Source: Sorex araneus | Taxonomy: Eukaryota > Chordata > Mammalia > Eulipotyphla > Soricidae | Length of the DNA stretch: 64,000 nucleotides | NCBI RefSeq assembly: GCF_027595985.1 | Contig: NC_073308.1 | Location: forward strand, 13,980,511 to 14,044,510 | Reading direction: 5' to 3' | Shown here: positions 31,690-42,288 of the stretch, piece after piece | Layout: each line of letters opens with the position of its first letter | How positions within the stretch are numbered: position 1 is the first letter of the stretch | The notes under the pieces: generated by a model | Database searches by the model: none | Seen by the model: the letters and a program-made list of their open reading frames with translations, nothing else | What the model was told of the DNA's origin: nothing | Position numbers and translations under genes: made by a program

Positions 31690-32410
31690 TAAATAAACTT
31701 TACCAGATTTTATTGTCAGACTCCAGGACTCTCTTGAAAAGGCTATACCTGATGAAGGCCTTCGTGAAATGCTTATGCTAACTTTAGCGGTGGAAAATGC
31801 TACCGCAGATTGCCAAAAGGCAATTTAGACTGCTAAATTAATGGGAAAATACTCTCTGGATGATTTTATTGAAGTGTGTAGGGAAGTGGGAACACCAACC
31901 CATCAGGCACAAATAATAGCCGCTGCTTTTAAAAGAGTGAACCAGGTAAAATGTTACAGCTGCGGAGCTTTTGGACATTTCAGATGAGATTGTTCTCGTG
32001 TTAAATCTGAGAATGTAAGGAAAGAACTAGGCATCTGTAGACGATGTGGGAAGGGGAAGCATTGGGCTAATGAATGTCATTACAAAAGAGAAAACTTTAG
32101 AAAAGTTAATGAGCCAGGGGCTGGAGACATAGCACAGCAGGTAGGGCGTTTGCCTTGCATGCGGCCAATCCAGGTTTGATCCCCAGCATCCCATATGGTC
32201 CCCTGAGCATCACCAGGGATAATTCCTGAGTGCAGAGCCAGGAGTGACCCCTGTTTATCGCCAGGTGTGACCCAAAAAAAAGCAAAAAAAAGTTAATGAG
32301 CCATCGGGAAACAGGAGTCGGGGCTCAACCTGGGACCCTTCAACAATACGGGAAATTGTCAGTGAAACCTCAAGTTAAATGCAAGAGTTTTACATCCCCT
32401 ACTATAAAAA
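31690..32410 (+). pseudogene. ERV gag remnant (capsid end and nucleocapsid)
   Basis: Gag builds the retroviral particle, and its nucleocapsid part binds RNA. Visible here are a capsid-like end (FIEVCREVGTPTHQAQ) and two CX2CX4HX4C zinc knuckles: CYSCGAFGHF at about 31960 and CRRCGKGKHWANEC at about 32038-32079. The first knuckle is cut by a stop codon just before its last cysteine, and another stop lies upstream. A SINE with duplicated target AAAAGTTAATGAGCCA (32101-32116 and 32288-32303) splits the region after the second knuckle. Confidence 0.78.
32117..32287 (+). mobile_element. SOR-type SINE in ERV gag
   Basis: Complete copy from GGGGCTGGAGACATAGCACA to CAGGTGTGACCC with an A-rich tail and a 16-bp target-site duplication. 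Confidence 0.92.
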
Positions 32411-32418
32411 ATTATAAT

Positions 32419-32597
32419 ATTTTTTTTCTTTTGCTTTTTGGGTCACACCTAGCAATGCACAGTGGTCACTCCTGGCTCTGCACTCAGAAATTAGCCCTGG
32501 CAGTGCTCAGGGGACCATATGGGATGCTGGGAATTGAACCCAGGTCGGCCGCGTGCAAGGCAAACGCCCTACCCACTGTGCTATTGCTCCAGTCCCT
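32419..32597 (-). mobile_element. SOR-type SINE in ERV gag/pro
   Basis: Inverse copy: TTTTTGGGTCACACCTAGCA, GGGGACCATATGGGATGCTG, CTATTGCTCCAGTCC. An AATTATAAT-like repeat is present on both sides. Confidence 0.9.
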
Positions 32598-32639
32598 ACA
32601 ATTATAATAATTAATAAATCCAAGAACATTGACAAAAAA

Positions 32640-33366
32640 CTGTCTTATATTGACTTTATGAGAACAACGGAAGGAAGGGTAGCCGATGACATTTCAGTTT
32701 CATGGAATTTGTTTCTGACTCCTAATAAAATTTATAAAATCCCAACTAGTGTTTATGGCCCCCTTCCAAAAGGAACAGCAGGATTGATCCTAGGGAGAAG
32801 CAAAGTATGACTTTGCGAGGTGTTAATGTAAAAGTGGGACTCATTGATAGTGATTTTGTGAATGAAATCTCAATTATAGTAACTCTTCAAGTTGATATCA
32901 GAATATTTAAAGGGGAACGTATTGCTCAACTGCTTTTGCTTCCATGCATACTAGGGAAAAATACAGGCATGAAAAGAAAAGGTTATTTTGGAAGCACTAA
33001 TGCAGAAATATTTTGGGCAAAAAAGATTACTGATGATAAGCCTACTTTGGTTATGACCTTTGAGGATGGGACAAAACTGGAGGGTATGTTAGATTCAGGT
33101 ACTGATGTTATTTTTGTCGCCTCTCATCATTGGCCTATGGTTTGGCAAAAGCATTGCGTGGATGCTACAATTTCTGGTTTTGGAGTGGTCACTGATATTC
33201 AACAGAGTGTACAACCTCTTCATTGTAGTGATCCTGATGGAGACATGGCAGTCAACCAGCCATATATTGCTCCAATAACTATCACCCTATGGGGAAGAGA
33301 TTTGTTGCAAAAACTTGGTGTGAAATATATTAAAGAAAAAGAGGTGTCTCAGCAATTGCCTTTTTA
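32640..33366 (+). pseudogene. ERV dUTPase-protease remnant
   Basis: In betaretroviruses the pro frame encodes a dUTPase followed by an aspartic protease. Here the dUTPase shows GLILGRS and, after a stop codon at about 32808, a GVNVKVGLID and GERIAQLLLLP segment. The protease active-site motif reads LDSGTD (usual form DTGAD/DSGAD) near 33090, followed by a weakly conserved body ending LWGRDLLQKLGV. The frame ends at a stop near 33366. The premature stop between the dUTPase halves makes it non-functional. Confidence 0.78.
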
Positions 33367-34000
33367 ATTTGGGCTGCTGCTCAAAGAACAGCTCTCCCAA
33401 TAGTCTGGGAAAAGGTTCAGCCTGTTTGGGTTGAGCAGTGGCCCTTAACAAAAGAAAAACTTAAGGCTTTATATGAATTAGTTACAGAACAGTTTGAATT
33501 GGGACATATTGTTTTCAGCTCTAGTCCCTGGAATTCACCAGTATTTGTTATCAAGAAAAAGACTGGTAAATGGCAAATGTTAAGAAAAGTTAATGACTGC
33601 ATGGAACCAATGGGCCCTTTGCAAATAGGCCTACCTAATTTGGCCATTATTCCAAAACAGTGGAACATTATTATAATTGATCTGAAAGACTGTTTCTATA
33701 CCATCCCTTTGAGAGAAGAGGATAGAGAAAAATTTGCTTTTACTGTGCCTTCCTTAAATTAGTTAAACTCCTGCTAAAAGATATCACTGGACTGTTTTGC
33801 CTCAAGGGATGATGAGTAGTCCCACGATGTGTCAATATTTTGTTAATCGGCCACTGGATATAATTAGAGCACAGTACCCTGAAGTCAAAATTATTCACTA
33901 TATGAGTGATATTCTAATCACTCACCCACCTCAAATAAATTTGCAGAAAGTTTATGAAGTTATAACTTATGAACTAGAGTCTGGATACCAGGCCAGGTAG
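33367..34000 (+). pseudogene. ERV reverse transcriptase remnant
   Basis: Begins with a pol-like [15 protein letters not shown], then [18 protein letters not shown] and the first catalytic block [14 protein letters not shown] stop codon follows near 33760, then the second block LPQGMMSSPTMCQYFV and YMSD where the catalytic YMDD/YVDD is expected near 33900. Loss of one catalytic aspartate and the internal stop show it is dead. Sequence beyond about 34000 (RNase H, integrase, env) is not readable. Confidence 0.8.
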
Positions 34001-35153
34001 ATTCTCAGTGAATAAGGGATGGCAAATGAAAAAACTGCAGTATGGATTCCTTTTTTTATAAACTTTTGCCAGCTTTGTAAGAACAAAAGTGCTTCTTTTA
34101 TGACCCAATTTTAACAAGCAGGAGACAAGCGAGCTAGACTGAGAAACAAGAGATAATCCCAATCAGCTTACAGGGAATTTTTACCCAGTGGACTGACCTT
34201 CCTTTTTCTCTCCATCAGTTTTTTTCCCCTGGTTCTTGGAGGGTCAGATCGGATTGATCAGATATGTATGAATGCACATGTACATGTGTTTTTTGTTGTC
34301 TTTCTGTATGTCTGTCTGTGTTAAGTATTTAAATGTTGAAGTGAGATTGAAATCAGAAGTGAAAATCCTTGTAACTGGGCAAACAGTCCCATCACAAAGG
34401 TTAGTAATATGCAATCCAAAGAATTTTTAAAATTTGGGTATTTTTGGAGCTTATTAGACAAAGATTTAAACAAAGATTAGATCGTGGCACTTACGGAGAA
34501 ATTTATATTCTCAGTCTAAAATATTTTATTGAAATATGCCGCTATGAAGGAAGAATTATAAAATTAGAGCATGAAACTAAGGTGAAAATTGTTAAAGATT
34601 GGTGTAGAAAGTTCATGATTTGAAATATCTAAGGTATAATAACTATTGAAATTAAGTAAAAAGATGTTTTCTCATGCTTTGTAAAAGTGGTACAAGTTTT
34701 TATTATGCTAGTACATTTTTCTCTCTAAATATTTACATTATATAGTTTTTGCTTGTATCTGTATTGTATTGAATTGTTAAAAAAGGAATTGAAATAATTG
34801 TATGTAAAAATAGTTTCAAAAGGTACTGGTTTAGTTCAAAACATAAGTTTTAAGAGACAACAGGTTTATTATATAAGACTGGATAATATTCCATGCATAT
34901 TTTATTGGAACATCTATGAATTTTGAGAAGGAGAAAGTTTCTATTTTTACTTATGTATGTCGGTGATTCTTATTTGACCATGAGAGAAGAATCTGATAAC
35001 GGGAATGCTTCAGCAGTTACTGATTGTGGAAAAACCTGGACTGGGGAGTTCATCCAGAAATGGCATGAAAATGTTGTTTTTGTTTAGAGACTAATTGGTC
35101 TTCGTTGACAAATGTCTCTGAACCAAGACTAGAATTGAAATGTTACTTAATAT
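34001..35153. other. Unreadable 3' ERV sequence or flank
   Basis: AT-rich. It lies between the RT remnant and the RTE insertion. By position it should be the rest of the ERV (3' pol/env), but I could not read any frame. Confidence 0.4.
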
Positions 35154-35207
35154 GTGTAAACTCTGTACATGTAAACAAGAGCCCCCAATACGGCAGCATT
35201 AGGAAGG

Positions 35208-36110
35208 TTGAACAAGGAGAGGCTAATAAAATCTCAGGGCCAAACTAGACTGTCAAAACGAAGAACGAATAAAATGACTGTTTGCACTTTTAACACACAT
35301 ACGCTGGCATCAGAAGCATCCATTGTGGACTTGATGGTGCAAGCTTGGAAAATCAAGTACGACGTCATTGGATTGACCGAGATGAGAAGGTATCGAACAC
35401 ATCATGCTGTTTTTGACACTGGAGAAGAACTGTTTCTCAGAACATGTGACAATAGAGGCATTGGTGGCATTGGTTGGTGTCCTTGTCAACACGAACTTGA
35501 CCATGAACATTGATTCATTCGCATGCCTAATAACTCGAATTGAACGCTTATGTTTGAATAGATGTGGCTCATTGCTGGCAGTTTCTATTTTCGTCATCTA
35601 CACACCAACATCCAACTACAATGAAGAAGAAATTGAGAAATTCTACATAGAGCTGGAGAAGTTCTATAAAGAAGACCACACCTTCTACAAGGTCATTGTT
35701 GGTGCTTTTAACACCAAGATAGGACCTAGAAGGTTGCCCAAAAAACTCCACATCAGGACCCACAGCCTAGAATGGAATAAACAGGGTGAGAGACTGTCTG
35801 AGTTCATCATATGAACCAAGACCATCCATGGTAACTCACAGTTCTAGAAGGCCGAATCTGAACCTTGGACATGGGAATCTCCCGGTGGACACTTCCACAA
35901 CGAAACTGACCACATCATGTTCAATCGATGGCTTTGCTTGACCGATGTCGCTGTTGTCCCAAATTTTCAAACGGGATCAGACCACTATCTCCTTTGTGTG
36001 AAATTCTACTTCACAGAGCGAGGAGAAAGGGCTGCAAAGTTTAAGAAGAGAACTCCCATAATAACCACCAACTGGGAGCTCTTTAGCACTACTGCAGCAA
36101 TATGGAAGAT
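35208..36110 (+). pseudogene. RTE endonuclease-domain remnant
   Basis: The domain nicks target DNA for retrotransposition. The frame starts near ATG 35208. It shows MTVCTFNTHTLASEAS, the KIKYDVIGLTEMRR block (35355-35400, where E is a catalytic residue of APE-type nucleases), IYTPTSNYNEEE (about 35598-35640), VGAFNTKIGPR (usual GDFNAKIG, about 35700-35730) and GSDHYLL (about 35966-35990, the SDH motif). At least three frame changes and a stop occur along it. Confidence 0.8.
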
Positions 36111-39100
36111 TCCATTGTTGACAATATCGACAAGGAATACGACCAGCTGATTCAACACCTCCATGACTGTGCAAGGAATGCAAAGAGAGAGAAAGCCACA
36201 AAAGTCTCCTGTCTTCGGAAACTCTCAGGCAATCACAAGCTAACATACGAGTTCACAAAGCTGTGCATAGAAGTGATAAAGGAAGACCTCAAAGACAGAA
36301 AAGCAGCAGTATTGACCAATGTGACAGAAGCCCAAAAAAGTATTCACAACACCTGCCTGTCCTTCACCAACTATAAGACCAAGAAGACTGCCCTCCGACA
36401 TCCTGATGGATCTATCACATCTTCGAGAAGGGCAATGGAAAAGGTTATCCACAACTTCTACTCAGATCTCTTTGATAGTCATGTCCACCTGCCCACATAT
36501 CAAATTCTGCAGGATGGATCGGTCGTTCCCAGCACTCTCCCTTTTGAAATCCGACATTTCGTTGGTAAAGACGTGTATAGCACCCAGTCCAGACAAGATC
36601 AGACCTGAACACCTGAAGAATCTGCCGCCAGTACTCGTCAATACACTGGCTCTGCTCTTCACACTCTACCTCTCTGAATGCAAAGTTTCATCCCAATGGA
36701 AAACCAGCAGGACCGTCCTGTTATACAAGAAGGGAGACATCCATGACATGGGCAACTATCGCCCGATCTGCCTCTTATTCGTCTTCTACAAGTTATTCAC
36801 TCGAGTCATCCTGAATAGGATTGACAGAACACTAGACGAAGGACAACCATGAGAGCAAGCTGGGTTCCGAAAAGGATTCAGCATAATTGACCATATCCAC
36901 ACAGTGACCAAGCTCATTGAGGTCTTGCGAGAGTTCAAGATACCACTCTGTCTAACATTCATTGATTTAAAGAAGGCCTTTGATTCTGTTGAGACTGAAG
37001 TTGTCATCGAACCCTAGCCAAACAGAGCGTTCAAACTCAGTACATCAAGATCCTCTGTGAGCTGTATTACGGATTTGTAAAAAACTATGCATGCCGAAGG
37101 GCATGTGCACTCGCCGGCTCTCCGAGCGGCTCTGTCTCACCGCCCGTGTTCGGTGCTCTGGAACTGCTGTGTGTGGCTGTTGGTCAAGGGCAGGCAAAGG
37201 AAGGAAGAAGGCCAAACTGGTTTCTCGAACAGTTTATTTCATTCTCTCTCTCTCTGCTTCTCTCCCAGCTCTGGATCTCTTCCTGTATCTCACCCCCCAA
37301 CCCACTCTTACAGCCTAGTTAAATCTCCCCAGCATGGGGGGTTGGGGCTTACACATAGGTGTGTTCACAATAAATAGGGGTAAAGTTCTTCACCTCAGGG
37401 GATGCTGCTTCTAGGACAGATTCTCTTTCAGCAGGAGGATCCACCCAAGGGCAGAGTCCCAAGGGCAGATGTTTCTCCTCTCCTCATCCAGCAAACATAT
37501 AAGCATTCATAATATTAATCATTTTGTATGGACACAAGAAGAGATGCATTAAGCTTATAGAATTGCTCTCCTGGGGCCATCTCGTTCTCAGACTACAGTG
37601 CTCAGGCCAGATTAGTCTTTCCTATCCCTAGCCGGGTCCTAGTCTCGTTGTTACTTTTGGATATGTACAGTATTTGTTCATGATCAAGCTCTTAACTTAT
37701 AGTTAAGCATTAGGCACTTTGGCCAGGCCCATCTTGATGCCAGGGTAGCACATAACTCACCACTTGCCCTGGATCCATCCCGTCCCTCGTCGGGACACTG
37801 CTTTTGGGGTGCTAAGAACTGAGGGCAACTGAGGCTTAAGTGGAGAAAGCAGATACTCGAGAATGAATAATATTCGAAGACAATTAAATCCCAAGTTACA
37901 AAAGCAAAATATTGTCTTCTTGTGTCTATACAAAAGGGACATTGCTTTAAAGTAAATTATTCAAAAGACATAAGGAGAGGAGAAAGGCAATATTACTTAT
38001 AAGTTTAGTGTCCTAGAAAGGTCTGACCTTACAAATTAACAGTCAGATTAGGGGGAAAAGCTGATTAACTGTTTTTGGGAAGAGAGCATAGAGAAGTAGT
38101 TACAGATAAACAAAGGAATGGGAGTGACTCAGGAACACCTTGATGGGTGTGACAGGGATAAGCCTAAACTCCTTGTGGCAAGGAGGGAAGGACACAGCAA
38201 TGTCATCCTACACGGATTCACCACCAGGATCTCACCATTCTACAAAGAAGTATTCATCGACGTAAAGAGAAGGGCTCGACAGGGTGACACCATTTCACTG
38301 AAACTCTTCAGTGCCACCCTCAAGAACATCATGCGATGACTGGAATGAGAAGGAATGGGAGTGAAAATAGATGATCGGCAACTACACCATCTCCACTTCG
38401 CTGGTGACATTGTTCTAATAACACCAAACATTAGCCAAGCGGCACAAATGTTGGCTGACTTCAACTGCAAGTGTGGAAAGGTTGGACTGCAGCTAAATCT
38501 CACCAAGACAATGTTCATGAAAAACAAACTAGTTCCTGATGTTCCATTTACTCTCAACGGAACGAACATCTCCTAATGCAGCAGCTATGTATACCTGGGT
38601 TGAGAACTCAACATGAGGAACAACTTGGCACCAGAACTGCGCAGGAGGAAGAGAGCAGCATGGAACGGAGTCAAAGAGGTTGTTAAGAGGACCAAGAACC
38701 TCAGGCTCCGGGCACATCTTTTTGACTCCACCATTCTCCCTGCACTAACATATTCCTCAGAGACCTGTGCCCTGTGAAAACAGGATGAGAACGCTATTCG
38801 GGTATCCCAAAGAGGAATCAAAAGAGCTATGCTTGGAGTATCACGTTCCACCCAAGTGAGAGAAGGAATACATCGACGATCAAGAATCAGGGACTCTGTC
38901 TCATTTACCAAGGCGACAAAAATCAGATGGGCCAGACACGTAATGTGATTCAGAGATGACCGCTATACTAGAGCTATTACTGACTAGATTCCACGGGATG
39001 TCAAAAGACCGGGTGGCCGCCCACGTACAAGATGGTCAGACTTCTTCACCAAGATCCCGAATAAATTATTTGAGGCTCTTCATGTTCCTGGAGTGAGCAG

Positions 39101-39190
39101 ACGCCATTGGGCTACACTAGTACGTGACAGGGATGAATGGAGACATTACTGGTGCCTGCTCAAGCAAATGGATGAATTAAGGGATGACAA
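36111..39190 (+). pseudogene. RTE reverse-transcriptase remnant, split by an LTR
   Basis: Upstream part: SPDKIRPEHLKNL (36585-36625), TVLLYKKGDIHDMGNYRPI (about 36714-36770), EQAGFRKGFSIIDHIHTV and LTFIDLKKAFDSVE (about 36955-36990). After the LTR: FIDVKRRARQGDTISLKLFSA (38255-38315 region) and HLHFAGDIVLI (about 38388-38420), where the catalytic FADD has become FAGD. The end carries RTE-type C-terminal text (KIRWARHVM, GRPRTRWSDFF). Several stops and frameshifts are present, so it is inactive. Confidence 0.8.
37088..38180 (-). mobile_element. LTR of an endogenous retrovirus, inserted in the RTE
   Basis: Read on the minus strand: U3 from about 38180, a TATA-like element near 37495, and AATAAA in the GGCCAAACTGGTTT...CAGTTTATTTC region near 37228. 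It shares long collinear stretches with the minus-strand LTR at 49284-50542 (ATAGTTAAGCATTAGG, GATGCCAGGGTAG). Exact ends and duplication are uncertain; the limits come from where RTE coding text stops and resumes. Confidence 0.7.
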
Positions 39191-39346
39191 ATGATACAAG
39201 TGTAAACTCTGTATATGTAAACTCTGTATTGTATAATGAAAAAGAATTTCTGTAGAAAAAAGTTAGATTTTCTTAAAACAGCATTGAGGTATTGCTGGAA
39301 AGATTTGTGAGAATGTTTTTGTTGTTTATTACTGGCCATTTTAAAC

Positions 39347-39865
39347 AAAAAAGGGGGAAATGTTGGTGTACAACATCTCACATATCTCAGGCCTAGCTAG
39401 ACTTGGATGTAAAAATTGTTTTTCCGTTACTGTAACTGACTATGTTTCCGTTTATATAACTGACTTTGATTCTGTTTCTGTTGATTAAATTTATTTGCAT
39501 ATTCTGCCTATGTGGCTGAATATTATTGGTTAGGATGATTAAGCTAGTTAATAAAGAGGGCCTGAACAGGCTGCTCTGGGTCATAATACCAGAGATAGTT
39601 TGTGATCCTCCATAAATTATTTCTTTTTTTTTTTTTTTTTTTTCTTTTTGGGTCACACCTGGCGATGCACAGGGGTTACTCCTGGCTTTGCACTCAGGAA
39701 TTACCCCTGGCCGTGCTCAGGGGACCATATGGGATGCTGGGATTTGAACCCGGGTCAGCCGCGTGAAAGGCAAATGCCCTACCCGCTGTGCTATCTCTCC
39801 AGCCCCTATAAATTATTTCTTTCATGTGCATAACTCACTGTCTCAGACCGCCTAACCAAACCACC
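39347..39865 (+). mobile_element. Polypurine tract and 3' LTR of the betaretrovirus-like ERV
   Basis: The PPT at 39347-39360 is followed at once by TGTTGGTGTACAACATC, a typical LTR start. A TATA box (GTTTATATAAC) lies near 39452 and AATAAA at 39550-39555. U5 is interrupted by a SINE at 39627-39807 and resumes to about 39862. The right boundary is approximate. Confidence 0.75.
39627..39807 (-). mobile_element. SOR-type SINE in the ERV 3' LTR
   Basis: Near-consensus inverse copy with a 15-bp duplication ATAAATTATTTCTTT at 39612-39626 and 39808-39822. Confidence 0.93.
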
Positions 39866-40046
39866 CACTCCTCTGAGGGTCTGTGTGGCCCCAGGGGCAA
39901 GCTCTCCTCCGGGCCTTCAGGAGCCTCCCAGCATCCCATGGGCAGAGTTTCCCAGCACTAGTTTCCAGCTGAGATCTGAGGTCCTGCCTACCCTGGGCTT
40001 CTGTCCTGGTGGGCAGGACAGAGCTGGGTATTTTATTTTAAAAAAA

Positions 40047-40142
40047 TTTTTGTTTGGGGGGGCACCTAACGGTGCTCAGGGATCGCAGCTGGCCTGCTCA
40101 GAGAACCACGCGGAATACCCAGGGTCTACCAGGAGGCGCCCT
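40047..40142 (-). mobile_element. SOR-type SINE fragment
   Basis: GGCACCTAACGGTGCTCAGG, CTCAGAGAACCACGCGGAAT and GGGTCTACCAGG are weak matches to the inverse SINE. Old and truncated. Confidence 0.45.
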
Positions 40143-40179
40143 GCCCTCCGCATCCCCTCGGGTTTATGGGGTGGGCTTT

Positions 40180-40830
40180 ATGGACCTGCCTGCAGGGGGC
40201 GCCTCCACCTCCCGCAGAGGCATCGCGGAGAGCCGGGGGAGATGCCCATCTGCCCTGCCCGGGGGCTGCCCCTCTCTTGCTGGAGGGCAGTGGCCCGAAG
40301 GCCCCTCCGCCCGCCGTGCCTGCGCGGGAAGTCCCTGCAGACGCCCACCAGAGAGCGGGACCCTAGCCCAGCGCGGGACCCCTGCTCCGAAGGCCGGGGT
40401 CTGGGGGCACTGCGCGGCTTGGACTGCTGGGTCATGACCCCCCTCCCCGACCCCCTGCACTCCCGCAGTGCCACCGCCACGCCCCGGCGGGAACTTTCGG
40501 CCCCGGTTACCTGGTTCCGACACTCGTGCGGGCCCAGTGGCTGGCCCCCGACACCGCGCCGGGTGGGGCGCGGCGGGGGAGGAACCGCGGGCCAGAGCCG
40601 CCCCGGGACCCTGGCGCCCACCCCGCCCCCCTCCACACTGGCGCCTCGGCCCTTTCCGGGGGGGAACACGCTCCCGCCGCTTCCCAAGAGGCCCGAGCGC
40701 ACAACCACCAAGTGGTCACCACGGACACGGGGCTGGAAGGACGCAGAGGACAAAAGAAACTTTCATGTCCCCCTGGAAACCCGGCCACAGGTCGAGGTCA
40801 CTTCCCGCCCCTCTCCCAACCTCCTCAGCA
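40180..40830. promoter_or_regulatory. Orphan CpG-rich island
   Basis: Dense CpG (for example GGCGCGGCGGGGG, CCGCCGTGCCTGCGCGGG) with GGGCG-type boxes, embedded in moderate-GC sequence. Long open frames on both strands (such as 39885-40841) are explained by high GC and lack of stops; none resembles a protein family I know. It could be the promoter of an unseen transcript, or simply a GC-rich patch. Confidence 0.45.
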
Positions 40831-41135
40831 GCTCCCGATAAATCGCCAGGGGACCCAGCTCTCTGGCCTGCGACCACCCGACGCTGGTGCCTTCTGCTCG
40901 GTTGCCCAGTAGCCGCCCTTCCCCCCTCCAGGACCCCAGCCTGCGGCACTGACAGGACCAGCCCAACTGCAGCCTGAGTCCACGCTGGCCGCCGGCCTCC
41001 TAGAGGGCTGTGACCTTGGCCAGTTCTCCCGGCTCCAGCCTCAGTTTCCAGGAGTGGGTCGCTGTCAGTTGTCTGAAAGGCTTTTTGTGGAACCCGAATT
41101 GTGCTGTTGGGCATTTTCTTTCTGTGGTGCAGAGC

Positions 41136-41570
41136 TGTGAAGGGGAGGGTGTGTGTGCGTGAGTGTATGTGTAAGTGTATGTGTGTGTGCGCGTGTGGGT
41201 GTGTGAATGTGTGTATGCATATGTGCATGTATGTGATAGTGTGTGAACATGTATGTGTATTTACCTTCCTGCTTCGTGTTTATGTGCATGCATGTGTGAG
41301 CATGTGTGTATGGGTATGTGTGCATGTGTGGCAGTATAAATGTGTGTGAAAGTGTGTGCATACATATGTGTGTTTATGTGTGCACATGTGTGAACATGTG
41401 CGTGAGTGTGTATGAGTATATGTGTATGAGTGCTGGGGAAGTAGTATGGGTGTGAGAATGTGTGTACGTGTGTGTGAATGTGTATGTACGTGAGGATATG
41501 CATGTGTTTGTGTGTGCTTGTATGTGTATATGTGTGTGTGCATGTGTGTTTGTGTATGTGTATGCGTGCA
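41136..41570. repeat. Long degenerate TG-rich tract
   Basis: About 430 bp of imperfect TGTG/TATG/CATG repeats. It gives spurious His/Thr-rich frames on the minus strand. Confidence 0.85.
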
Positions 41571-42017
41571 CCAACATAGGCTGCTCTCTGAAGGAAGTGC
41601 CCAAAGCAGGAAGCACAGGTGTTGGCACCCTGTGCCAGTAGGGCATGCTTGGAGAAGCTCCGCGGGTCAGCAGTGAACGCAGCCTAGCGGGTCCCTCAAT
41701 GTCTGTGAAGTGGACAAGAGTAGCCCCACATTACCTTCTTGGGGTGCTGAGAGACAAAATGACGCTGGGGTGTGAGTCCCTTAAGGGAACAGGGGAGAAA
41801 CATCCTATTTCTGTACCTGTGCCAGGGAGGAGGAGGAATGTACCCAGAGCCTCCCAGGCCTGCCCCCAAACCGCCCGCAGCCCCTGCTGTGTGCAGGCCC
41901 AAGCCTGCAGCCAAGGTCTGCCAGACCCACCTCCTGGGAAAGTGGAGCCCCAGGGAGTCTGTGGCATAGGGAAGGTTCAGAGGGTCCCCTTAAAGAGTCG
42001 GTACATTCCCCAAATAA
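41571..42017. other. Unassigned sequence before the satellite
   Basis: Moderately GC-rich unique sequence. No gene recognised. Confidence 0.4.
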
Positions 42018-42288
42018 GGTCCGAGATGCAGGCTGGGACTTGGGAAGGGCCGGTCTGGGGACATCACACACCTGCGCTGAAAGAGAAAATGGCTTCGGTG
42101 CTAGGGATCAGCATTCTGCCAGCTGTGGTGGCCGTCTGGGGCTAGGGGGCATGAAAGGTCTGAGTCCGAGATGCAGGTGGGGACTTGTGAAGGCGGGTTG
42201 GGGACGTCACACACCTGCGCTAGAAAACGGCTCCGGTGCTAGGGATCAGCCTTAAAAGAGGCCACACCGCTTTCTCCGAGGCCACTCA
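42018..42288 (-). repeat. Inverted leading units of the satellite
   Basis: Here the monomer text appears as its reverse complement: GTCCGAGATGCAGGCTGGGACTTGGGAAG-type words, GACATCACACACCTGCGC (19 bases at 42059) and GGCTTCGGTGCTAGGGATCAG. At about 42288, inside an A core (AAAAGAGGCCACACCGC), it flips to forward orientation (CTCAGCCTGCGTCTCGG). Confidence 0.85.

Larger units (their letters stand above)
35177..39199 (+). mobile_element. RTE-clade LINE (RTE1_Sar-like), inserted in the ERV
   Basis: A non-LTR element with an APE-type endonuclease then a reverse transcriptase in RTE order, and no poly-A tail. It is bounded by a 23-bp direct repeat (35154-35176 and 39200-39222, one mismatch, beginning GTGTAAACTCTGTA). 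The leader matches short derivatives at 29030 and 30388. The coding region has many stops and frameshifts and is split by an opposite-strand LTR (37088-38180). From memory, an RTE named RTE1_Sar was reported in the common shrew and in parasitic nematodes, and interpreted as horizontal transfer. This copy looks like that family, but I could not align it. Confidence 0.82.
31640..39865 (+). mobile_element. Betaretrovirus-like endogenous retrovirus (ERVK-type), 5'-truncated, with nested insertions
   Basis: In order: gag capsid end and nucleocapsid (31690-32110), dUTPase/protease (32640-33366), reverse transcriptase (33367-34000), unreadable 3' sequence (34000-35150), polypurine tract AAAAAAGGGGGAAA (39347-39360) and a 3' LTR from 39361. 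Inserted later are a plus-strand SINE (32117-32287), two minus-strand SINEs (32419-32597; 39627-39807 in the LTR) and an RTE LINE (35177-39199). All retroviral frames are broken, so this is an old, inactive copy. The dUTPase lying next to the protease and the two zinc knuckles point to the betaretrovirus/ERVK group. Confidence 0.8.

Noticed and set aside
39885-40841. 318-codon open frame
   Set aside because: Proline/arginine-rich translation of a CpG-rich block, with comparable frames on the other strand; no family resemblance.
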